DNA from: Candidatus Treponema caballi
GTDB lineage: Bacteria > Spirochaetota > Spirochaetia > Treponematales > Treponemataceae
Assembly: GCA_018066285.1 (NCBI GenBank)
Contig: JAGHRS010000064.1
Span: 1 to 39,540 of the forward strand
DNA: 39,540 nucleotides
Direction: 5' to 3'
Each line of letters opens with the position of its first letter. The first letter of the stretch is position 1. The translations under genes and the position numbers were made by a program. The notes under the pieces were generated by a model. It saw nothing but the letters and a program-made list of their open reading frames with translations, ran no database searches and had not been told where the DNA came from. Below, piece by piece: positions 33,778 through 39,540 of this stretch.

Positions 33778-34466
33778 TTTTGAACTCCTGTTTTATGAGC
33801 TAAAGTGATCACATCCATCGGCTTGTCTAGCTGCACCCAGCCGGGCAAGCGGCCCACAGGCTGCCTTGTTCCTTCCTTCAGATACCAGCACGCCTGAGCT
33901 GCCTGCATGCCAGCGGCGGTTGCGGCCTCAAGCTCGTTGCTGCCGCCATCGCCCACGTACAGGCACTCGTCCGCGCGCACACCAAGTTCGTGTAAGCAGT
34001 GCGCGAAAATGTCCGCGCCCGGCTTTTTCATGCCGAGCTCGCAGGAAAGACACGCAACATCAAAATACGGCCAGAGCGCGCTTTCCTTAATGACGTCGCG
34101 CTCCTCAAAAAAGCAGTTTGATATGAGCGCGACCTTTATGCCGGCCGCTTTCAGCGCTTCCATCATGGGGATGATTTCAGGATGCAGATGGTCGAACAGC
34201 TCGATCGTGACGTTCCGCCGCTTCTCAACGATGCGCGCGAAAAGCTCATCCGTGTAGCAGCCGTTCGTGCGGAGGATGCGCTCGAACACTTTCTCGACCG
34301 TAATCTTGCCGAGCGTGCGGTCATCCTCAGTCGGATTCCAGATCTCGCGGAACGTCGGCTCGGGAATGCCCATGTCGGCGCAGATTTCACGCCCCATGTA
34401 CTGCGGACTCTCAAACATCGTGATGAGCGTCTCGAACATGTCGAACACAACTGCCTTTTTATTCAT
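33774..34466 (-). CDS. HAD-superfamily hydrolase
   Basis: This 230-residue protein has the four HAD motifs: VVFDMFETL (nucleophile aspartate; the second aspartate is replaced by Glu), VALISNCF, the lysine in ELGMKKPGADIF, and YVGDGGSNELEAA. The cap is helical (subfamily I). It is probably a small-molecule phosphatase. The FDMFET motif, rather than DxDGT, is common in HAD dehalogenase-like and phosphatase members. The ATG at 34466 has AGGAG 6 nt upstream. It is followed by a coupled acetyltransferase gene. Confidence 0.9.
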   Translation of the reverse strand: MNKKAVVFDMFETLITMFESPQYMGREICADMGIPEPTFREIWNPTEDDRTLGKITVEKVFERILRTNGCYTDELFARIVEKRRNVTIELFDHLHPEIIPMMEALKAAGIKVALISNCFFEERDVIKESALWPYFDVACLSCELGMKKPGADIFAHCLHELGVRADECLYVGDGGSNELEAATAAGMQAAQACWYLKEGTRQPVGRLPGWVQLDKPMDVITLAHKTGVQK

Positions 34467-34480
34467 ATGAAACTCCTGCA

Positions 34481-34535
34481 CCAGGGGACGGTTCTCCAGT
34501 CACAACTGAACGTGTACCACAGAACCGTCCCCTGG
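34481..34535. repeat. Pair of inverted REP-like elements
   Basis: CCAGGGGACGGTTCT (34481-34495) and its exact complement AGAACCGTCCCCTGG (34521-34535) flank a 25-nt loop. They form a 15-bp perfect stem upstream of the HAD gene. Confidence 0.9.
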
Positions 34536-34554
34536 TCACACCTGCGTATGCACC

Positions 34555-34570
34555 ACAGAACCGTCCCCCA
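34555..34570 (-). repeat. Third REP-like element in the HAD-rsgA gap
   Basis: ACAGAACCGTCCCCCA repeats the second arm of the neighbouring pair in direct orientation (34519-34534) and is followed at once by the end of rsgA. Confidence 0.8.
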
Positions 34571-34583
34571 ATTCCTCAAATCC

Positions 34584-35621
34584 TCAATATTCACCGCGGC
34601 GGACGCGCTTATCAAGATTCCGTGAAAAGCGGGCGATGGCCTTCATCTTTTCCTTGCCCCATTCGCTTTCTGTGTGCAGTTTAGCATACATCTCCCATCG
34701 TTCGAAAGAGAGGGTGCCATCCGCGAGAGCCGCAAGGACAGCGCAGCCGGGTTCGTTTGTGTGGCTGCAGTCGCTGAACTTACACTGGCTGAAAAGAGAG
34801 GTCACGTCAGAGAACGCTTCTTCAAGACCTTCCTCTGCATCAATGATACCGAGCTCACGCATGCCGGGGGTATCCATGATCCAGGTGCCGCATGAAAGCT
34901 GGAACAGCTGCCGGTACGTTGTCGTATGCCGACCCTTTCCATCCTCATCGCGGATTGCATTCACCTTCATCAGGTCCTGACCGCTCAGTGTGTTGAGCAG
35001 CGTAGACTTACCGACACCTGATGAACCGAGAAGTGCAATGGTCTTTCCTGGCTCAAGATATGCGCGCACCGTATCAAGGCCGAAACCCGTCTTCGAACTG
35101 CAGGCGATTACATCCGCTTTCTCACAGACAGCTTTTGTAATTTCCACCTTCAAGTCCACGTCATCTGACAAATCAGCTTTTGAAAGAATTACGACAGGCT
35201 TTGCTCCCGCCTGCAATGTGAGCGTTACAAAACGGGCAATTCTGTTTTCGTTGTAATTCTGGTTCAGGCTCGTCACAATGAACACGTAGTCAAAGTTCGA
35301 GACGACAGTTTCCTCGAGCAGGTTCTTCACGAACGCTTCTGCATGGCCTGAGCGGTTCGGGCGCTTGAAAACTGTTTTACGGGGAAGCACCTCTGAAATA
35401 AGGCCATCCCCATACTCATTGATTTCTGCAGTCACGTAGTCGCCGACGACGGGTGGCTCAAGCTGCAGGTTGTAAAACTTGCCCTTCAACTTTGCGTCGA
35501 TTATGCTGCCGGATATGCCGGGTACGCTTTCAGCATGCATATCAGCGGGCATCTCGCCGCACAAAATTGAATAAAGGTTTTTCTGCACGCAGATAACGCG
35601 CGCTGTTATTGTTGTATTCAC
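34584..35621 (-). CDS. rsgA: Ribosome small-subunit maturation GTPase RsgA
   Basis: This 345-residue protein is the circularly permuted GTPase that checks late assembly of the 30S subunit. The N-terminal OB domain (about 1-90) is followed by motif G4 (SKAD, 147-150) before G1 (GSSGVGKST, 199-207), then DTPGMRELG. The order G4-G1-G3 proves the permutation. A zinc-binding C-terminal region is present (CKFSDCSHTNEPGC). GGAG precedes the ATG. Confidence 0.97.
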   Translation of the reverse strand: MNTTITARVICVQKNLYSILCGEMPADMHAESVPGISGSIIDAKLKGKFYNLQLEPPVVGDYVTAEINEYGDGLISEVLPRKTVFKRPNRSGHAEAFVKNLLEETVVSNFDYVFIVTSLNQNYNENRIARFVTLTLQAGAKPVVILSKADLSDDVDLKVEITKAVCEKADVIACSSKTGFGLDTVRAYLEPGKTIALLGSSGVGKSTLLNTLSGQDLMKVNAIRDEDGKGRHTTTYRQLFQLSCGTWIMDTPGMRELGIIDAEEGLEEAFSDVTSLFSQCKFSDCSHTNEPGCAVLAALADGTLSFERWEMYAKLHTESEWGKEKMKAIARFSRNLDKRVRRGEY

Positions 35622-35943
35622 GATAGTTCTCCAGATAAAAGTGTGTCACATGTATGGATGCCTGTGACCGTGGCAGCGGATATGCTCCGTCTTAATCTGG
35701 ATGAACTCAGGGAAATAATCAGAGTGACAGAAAAAGACGGAGGTTGATACGGATGTCTTTCATAAGTCTTAGTCTCAACCTCCTTACAAATCGGGTGTTT
35801 TTATGTTCTCAGTATATGCGCCAGAAAGCGGGATGTCATTAAAGCCGTGGTTTAAAGAAAAAGCGGATTTCTCCCCCGGCTGAAGAAAAGTGTGATAGAA
35901 TGACTGGTTGAAAACAGGTTGAACTGTATTTCTGGAGGTTTCG
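35622..35943. other. Intergenic region with hairpin, tiny ORF and DUF2147 promoter
   Basis: No clear gene fills these 322 nt. A 29-codon frame (35658-35747, MPVTVAADMLRLNLDELREI...) has no ribosome binding site and is probably chance or a remnant. GGAGGTTGA (35739-35747) and TCAACCTCC (35774-35782) can form a 9-bp stem. TGATAGAAT, an extended -10 (35893-35901), lies upstream of the DUF2147 gene. Confidence 0.4.
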
Positions 35944-36465
35944 ATGAAAAAACTTGTTGCTGTATTAGGATTTCTTGTATTACTGACAACAGCTGTATTT
36001 GCTGCAGACCCGGCAGTAGGCTTATGGAAAAGTGTTGATGATAAAACAGGTGAAGTAACTGCTGTCTGGCGGATTTACGAAGAGAACGGCCTGTTGTACG
36101 GAACAATTGCCGCTGTAGTGAACTATCCTCAGGATGTCATTGCATCTGCATGTAAATCAAGTTACAAGGGCTTCCCTGTCGCAGGTGATGTAAGCAAGAT
36201 GAAGACAGTCGGAACACCATGGATTTTCGGTCTGAAGCAGAATTCAGCCGGTAACTGGTCTGGCGGATCAATTGTTAACCCAAGTGACGGTAAAATGTAC
36301 GGCTGTGTAGTCAAGTATATGCCGGCTGGCAGCGACAGAAAAGCTCCTGTCGATACGCTTGGTATGGCAGGAACCATTGGACCTATCAAGGTTTTCCAGT
36401 ATTGGGTACGTGCTACGGATGCCGACGTTCAGGTTGTCCAGGCTAAATTCCCTGCAAAGAACTAA
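35944..36465 (+). CDS. Secreted DUF2147 protein
   Basis: This 173-residue protein has a signal peptide (MKKLVAVLGFLVLLTTAVFA) and then the DUF2147 pattern: VGLWKSVDDKTGEVTAVWRI, GLLYGTIAAVV and IVNPSDGKMYGCVVKY. The family is a small beta-barrel-like fold of exported proteins with unknown function. GGAGG lies 6 nt before the ATG, and an extended -10 lies about 45 nt upstream. It is probably monocistronic and converges with an acetyltransferase gene. Confidence 0.9.
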   Translation: MKKLVAVLGFLVLLTTAVFAADPAVGLWKSVDDKTGEVTAVWRIYEENGLLYGTIAAVVNYPQDVIASACKSSYKGFPVAGDVSKMKTVGTPWIFGLKQNSAGNWSGGSIVNPSDGKMYGCVVKYMPAGSDRKAPVDTLGMAGTIGPIKVFQYWVRATDADVQVVQAKFPAKN

Positions 36466-36494
36466 GTTTTCCTTCAGCGCCGGGTAGGCACAAA

Positions 36495-37046
36495 CTAGTA
36501 CTTTGTGCCATCCGCACCCAGGCTTGAGTAGACTTTTGCCTTGAACGTCGCGCTGCCGTCCCACTTGGTGTACTCGGCGTCCATCAGGTAGCTCATGCCA
36601 AGCTTTTCCATGACGCGGCCGCTCTTCGGATTATCGCAGGCAAACTCGCCCTGCAGCTCACGGATGGGGCGAACTGAGTTTACATGTGCGATAATTGCTT
36701 TCTCGGCCTCGGGCGTATATCCCCTTCCCCAGCGGTCGTGCCGGATATTGTAACCGACTGCCCAGACATCAATGTCAGGGTGGTAGTAAAGACCGCCACC
36801 ACCAATAACTATGCCGCTTTCCTTTTCAACAAAAACGTACTCGTACGCATCAGGATTCGTATGGTCAATTGACTCAATCCACGTGCGGACATCTTCTGCC
36901 TTTGTGTAAAGTGGGTACAGCATGAACCTGTTGACCACAGGATCACCGCACCATTCAAAGGCTGCAAGGTAATCATCAGGACAAATCGGGCGCAGAATAA
37001 GGCGCTCTGTTTCAAGCACCGGTTTCAGTGTTTCGATGTCAGTCAT
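36495..37046 (-). CDS. GNAT acetyltransferase, RimJ/RimL-like
   Basis: This 183-residue protein starts PVLETERLILRPICPDDY, typical of the ribosomal-protein N-acetyltransferase subgroup, and has VGYNIRHDRWGRGYTPEAEK as the acetyl-CoA loop, with NPKSGRVMEKLGMSY near the end. The true acceptor is unknown. The ATG at 37046 has GGAG 7 nt upstream; the longer frame to 37118 lacks conserved sequence. A perfect 8-bp hairpin GGCACAAA/TTTGTGCC (36487-36509) covers its stop codon. Confidence 0.9.
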   Translation of the reverse strand: MTDIETLKPVLETERLILRPICPDDYLAAFEWCGDPVVNRFMLYPLYTKAEDVRTWIESIDHTNPDAYEYVFVEKESGIVIGGGGLYYHPDIDVWAVGYNIRHDRWGRGYTPEAEKAIIAHVNSVRPIRELQGEFACDNPKSGRVMEKLGMSYLMDAEYTKWDGSATFKAKVYSSLGADGTKY

Positions 37047-37142
37047 GTCATACTCCAGTTCAATGCATTCCAAGCTTACAAGGTCAGTATACCCCGAGTA
37101 TACGGATTTGCGGCGCAAAGTAAAATAAAGTTGCGGTGTAAT

Positions 37143-37544
37143 TTACCACAGAAGCTGCAGGCCGTGCTGCTCGTACTGGCGGAACTTCTCATCCGCGCTC
37201 AGAAGCACCAGGTTGTTCCAGATTGCCTGATGGATAAGCATGCGGTCGAACGGATCGTGATGGTTCTCTTTCTGGGGAACAGTACAGACACTTATATAGT
37301 CATATGAATCTGGCGGCAGGACGGTAAAATCAAACTGCTCTGCAATATGCGGCATCTGAAGCGCATTAATCCCGTTGAACTGAAGTTTCCCATTCTGTAC
37401 CTTTATCGCCATTTCCCAGAAACTGACGGGGCTTACGTACACTTCGTTATTCTCATCCTCAAGAATCTCGCGGACTTTCTGGCTGAGCTTTTTTGTATCC
37501 ATCAATGCCCAGATGAAGACGTGTGTATCTAGCAGATATTTCAC
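37143..37544 (-). CDS. PIN-domain toxin
   Basis: This 133-residue PIN protein has KYLLDTHVFIWALMD, SPVSFWEMAIKVQNGKL, HHDPFDRMLIHQAI and LLSADEKFRQY. The HDPFDR signature marks the PIN subgroup that pairs with Phd-like antitoxins. Translation begins with GTG, and the GTGA overlap with the antitoxin stop shows coupling. Confidence 0.92.
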   Translation of the reverse strand: MKYLLDTHVFIWALMDTKKLSQKVREILEDENNEVYVSPVSFWEMAIKVQNGKLQFNGINALQMPHIAEQFDFTVLPPDSYDYISVCTVPQKENHHDPFDRMLIHQAIWNNLVLLSADEKFRQYEQHGLQLLW

Positions 37545-37816
37545 TCTGCACCACCGTCACCGCACATAAGGTCATCCATGTTGTCAAAAAGGTTTTCAGG
37601 CGTAAACTCAAAAGACTCATCTTCCCGGTAGGATGCGACACCTTCATACATGCCAAGCGGCCGCTTTTTCTTTTTTTGCTTTTCTTCTGTTTTTGAAAAA
37701 GTTGCAACCGGTTTCTTTGCACGGCCGTACAGAATCTGCACTTCTTCGCCTGCAAGAACCTTATCAAGCACTGAGGAAAACTGCGCCTTAAAATCGCCTA
37801 CGGTCATCTGAATCAT
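37541..37816 (-). CDS. Phd-like antitoxin
   Basis: The 91-residue protein opens with MIQMTVGDFKAQFSSVLDKV and then GEEVQILYGRAKKPVATF, the Phd/YefM fold. A Lys-rich region and an acidic tail follow. I chose the ATG at 37816 (an internal Met at 37807 is possible) because the -10 TATACT ends 6 nt before it and there is no ribosome binding site. The longer frame to 37834 would run through the promoter. Confidence 0.85.
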   Translation of the reverse strand: MIQMTVGDFKAQFSSVLDKVLAGEEVQILYGRAKKPVATFSKTEEKQKKKKRPLGMYEGVASYREDESFEFTPENLFDNMDDLMCGDGGAE

Positions 37817-37822
37817 GCAGGC

Positions 37823-37852
37823 AGTATACCCCAAAACTTGTCAAGTTGTCAA
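37823..37852 (-). promoter_or_regulatory. Leaderless promoter/operator of the Phd/PIN pair
   Basis: On the minus strand TTGACA (37847-37852), an 18-nt spacer and TATACT (37823-37828) form a near-consensus promoter. The palindrome ACTTG-T-CAAGT (37836-37846) lies in the spacer and is a likely operator. Confidence 0.7.
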
Positions 37853-37907
37853 ATTCAGTCTTCTTCCTGCCATCTATATATTCTTCTCATCAACAACATC
37901 CGCAGGC

Positions 37908-38363
37908 TTAATTGTCATCATTTCCCCACGCCCACGCAAACGCAACTGTGTCCGTATATTCGTAAAAACCATTCTTTTTGTAAAAATTATAAGCCGGAAC
38001 AGTCCGCTCAGTAAGAAGATAAATTGCCTTCAAATCATTTGCCTTAAGATACGCCTGAATCTGCTTCAAAAACTCAGTTCCAATTCCCGCATGCTGCCTT
38101 TCAGTTTTCACACACAACTCGTTGATAATATATTCAGTTCCGCGGTACCAGTGCTTAATGTAGCCCATAGAAAGCGCAACCATTTCGTCACCATCAAAAA
38201 GTGCCAGCGCCAGCGAGTTTACATTTCCGCACAAATCCACAATGTAAGCATCCAACTGAGCCGCATCACTCCAGTCATCATTCCAGGGTTCTTTAGTAAA
38301 AACCTCCGTAAAAAAAGTTTTGATGATTTCTTTGTCATCAATTGAAAGTTTTTTGAGTTCCAT
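37908..38363 (-). CDS. GNAT-family acetyltransferase
   Basis: The 151-residue protein starts MELKKLSIDDKEIIKTFF and has LALFDGDEMVALSMGYIKHW, IINELCVKTERQHAGIGTEF and RTVPAYNFYKKNGF. This is a compact GNAT domain with a Q/R-x-x-G-x-G/A type loop (RQHAGIG). TATAAT (38370-38375) ends 6 nt before the ATG and no ribosome binding site is present, so it is likely leaderless. The acceptor is unknown. Confidence 0.9.
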   Translation of the reverse strand: MELKKLSIDDKEIIKTFFTEVFTKEPWNDDWSDAAQLDAYIVDLCGNVNSLALALFDGDEMVALSMGYIKHWYRGTEYIINELCVKTERQHAGIGTEFLKQIQAYLKANDLKAIYLLTERTVPAYNFYKKNGFYEYTDTVAFAWAWGNDDN

Positions 38364-38417
38364 AATGTAATTATACACTAAAAACTTGCAATGAAAATAC
38401 AGTTGCAGTTTATTTGG

Positions 38418-38445
38418 GCGTAACCTGCCTGTCGGCAGGTTACGC
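38418..38445. repeat. Perfect 12-bp inverted repeat
   Basis: GCGTAACCTGCC-TGTC-GGCAGGTTACGC forms a strong hairpin between the acetyltransferase promoter and the nuclease-like gene. No T tract follows on either strand, so it is not a standard terminator. Confidence 0.75.
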
Positions 38446-38505
38446 GGAAAAACACCAATTGCGGAAAATTACGGCCGTGTTGCGTCAACTTTCTACAAAA
38501 AAAAA

Positions 38506-39324
38506 TTACAATAAATAATGCCTTGCAATTTTTTCAACAGCCTTTGAACTTAATGGCGTACTGCTTGTTTCCATTGAAAAAATTAATTTGTCGCCAGGGA
38601 AAAATCCTGCATTTTCATAAGCATTCAGTTTTTCAACAGCAGAAGATGCATATTCAGGGGAATCCATCATTCCTAAATGTTCCCATGCAAACTCCTTACG
38701 ATTCCGTAAATTAAGACAATAAAAATCCGGATGAACAGAAAACTTTTGCAGCTTAATTGGAAATTCGTACCTATATGGAATTCCAAGACGGAACAATGTG
38801 TCGGCAATAATTACTTCAGATTTTGAGCGGACACGTTCTCCTTTCGCAGTAAAAAGATTTGCCGAATCTTCCATAAATGGTTTATGCTGATATTCCACCG
38901 CCAGCCAGTTTTCTGTATATTCCTTAGCCGAAAGCGTTACAGGCTCTACCAATTGCCGCCGCTTTTCCGTAAGCTTATTATATATTGTGTCAATTTTCCT
39001 TTTCTGCATAAAAATAATTGTTTCATTTATATGAAAAAGTTCCTGTTCAAGCGCTGGAATTATTTTTTCAATATATTCTTTTTGTGCCAGTGCCATTACT
39101 AACTTTTGATTACTTTTTGGAATGTAAACTTCTTTTTTCTCAGTTCCACAGTTTACATGATAATATTGCGAAGTGTGATTACTTGTGCTTACCCGCAATT
39201 TGCCTTCTGGAGCCTTTGAAAGTTCCTGTTTATAAAACGTAATAGCATTCTCCAAATACGTTTTACGGCTTAAAAGCCCATCTACCACCGATTCAGGCGG
39301 TAATTTTTCGTAGTTTCTGACCAT
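38506..39324 (-). CDS. PD-(D/E)XK-like nuclease-fold protein
   Basis: The 272-residue protein has a coiled-coil-rich N-terminal part (about 70-130) and a C-terminal domain that looks like a PD-(D/E)XK nuclease. E170 lies in RSKSEVIIADTLFRLGIPYR, D200 in VHPDFY, and E215 in FAWEHLGMMD, with EKLNAYENAG and GDKLIFSMETS after it. The usual lysine after the second acidic residue is Leu here (EHL), so activity needs testing. Its role is unknown; such proteins occur in defence and accessory islands. GAGG lies 7 nt before the ATG. An array of TTACGG boxes fills the DNA upstream. Confidence 0.7.
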   Translation of the reverse strand: MVRNYEKLPPESVVDGLLSRKTYLENAITFYKQELSKAPEGKLRVSTSNHTSQYYHVNCGTEKKEVYIPKSNQKLVMALAQKEYIEKIIPALEQELFHINETIIFMQKRKIDTIYNKLTEKRRQLVEPVTLSAKEYTENWLAVEYQHKPFMEDSANLFTAKGERVRSKSEVIIADTLFRLGIPYRYEFPIKLQKFSVHPDFYCLNLRNRKEFAWEHLGMMDSPEYASSAVEKLNAYENAGFFPGDKLIFSMETSSTPLSSKAVEKIARHYLL

Positions 39325-39343
39325 TTTGAAACCTCATTTTTGG

Positions 39344-39540
39344 AATTTACGGTTTAATTTCATAACCGTTGGATTTTGAGCCGTAATTTTTTCAGGATTT
39401 TTATCAAATAAATAAAGCTTTCGATAAAAATTACGGCTCAAAAAACAACGTGTAGCTAATAAAACCGTAATTCCTCAAAAAGACTAAAATAACAACCAAT
39501 AATTTACGGTTTTTTACATAAAGTGGGCCCACATAAACCG
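39344..39540. repeat. Cluster of TTACGG/CCGTAA boxes with 18-bp inverted repeat
   Basis: Copies lie at 39344-39355 (AATTTACGGTTT), 39381-39391, 39426-39436, 39461-39472 (AAAACCGTAATT) and 39501-39515. A truncated copy reaches the window edge. TTTTGAGCCGTAATTTTT (39374-39391) and its exact complement (39426-39443) form an 18-bp stem around a 34-nt A/T-rich loop. One further box (38465-38474) lies beyond the gene's stop. Confidence 0.75.

Overview
The window looks like a chromosomal segment of a host-associated spirochete, most likely a Treponema. The evidence is the spirochete-type long PPi-dependent phosphofructokinase, mid-range GC, abundant membrane-linked HD-GYP and hybrid-kinase signalling, lipoproteins with spirochete-like lipoboxes, and many small accessory genes such as acetyltransferases, XRE regulators and PIN toxins. 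The species cannot be named from sequence alone. No tRNA, rRNA, CRISPR array, complete insertion sequence or prophage was seen.

Layout. 1-5.7 kb: a Wzz-type polysaccharide co-polymerase with a degenerate kinase-like tail, recQ, a VapBC toxin-antitoxin pair, radC, and a lipoprotein glucosaminidase whose linker is built from short palindromic repeats. 5.7-9.3 kb: a secreted VWA protein and pfp, the most codon-optimised gene, followed by a multi-hairpin 3' region and a terminator. 9.3-11.4 kb: an ArsC/Spx-fold protein without the usual cysteine and two tandem paralogues with a GE(L/S)HG motif. 11.4-15.4 kb: a signalling cluster of Hpt protein, HD-GYP response regulator and divergent hybrid histidine kinase, which together look like a complete phosphorelay controlling cyclic-di-GMP breakdown. 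15.4-18.5 kb: a phosphodiesterase/phosphatase, a SAM methyltransferase and an XRE regulator; the last two share an upstream box. 18.7-22.6 kb: an XRE/PIN pair, VanZ-like protein, XRE-desulfoferrodoxin fusion, flavodoxin-type reductase and a Phd/PIN pair with a clear operator. 22.6-26.8 kb: a DUF3021/LytTR pair, an Ntn amidase, an acetoacetate-decarboxylase-like protein coupled to an SDR, and an acetyltransferase. 26.9-35.6 kb: a membrane HD-GYP protein, PfkB kinase, AraC/GyrI regulator, the run HAD phosphatase - acetyltransferase - alpha-glucosidase - MGMT, and rsgA. 35.9-39.5 kb: a DUF2147 protein, two acetyltransferases, a third Phd-type or similar PIN module and a PD-(D/E)XK-like nuclease below a cluster of TTACGG boxes.

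Three themes run through the window. First, a dispersed REP-like palindrome with core CCAGGGGACGGTTCT occurs at least eight times, including in frame inside two genes. Second, at least eight genes have a -10 hexamer only 6-7 nt before the start codon and no Shine-Dalgarno sequence, suggesting leaderless mRNAs. Third, there are four PIN-domain toxin modules with three different antitoxin folds, two of which carry well-formed promoter/operator palindromes. No single locus can be shown to be a wholly new system. The best leads are the in-frame repeats, the leaderless set, the structured leaders and the TTACGG cluster next to the nuclease.
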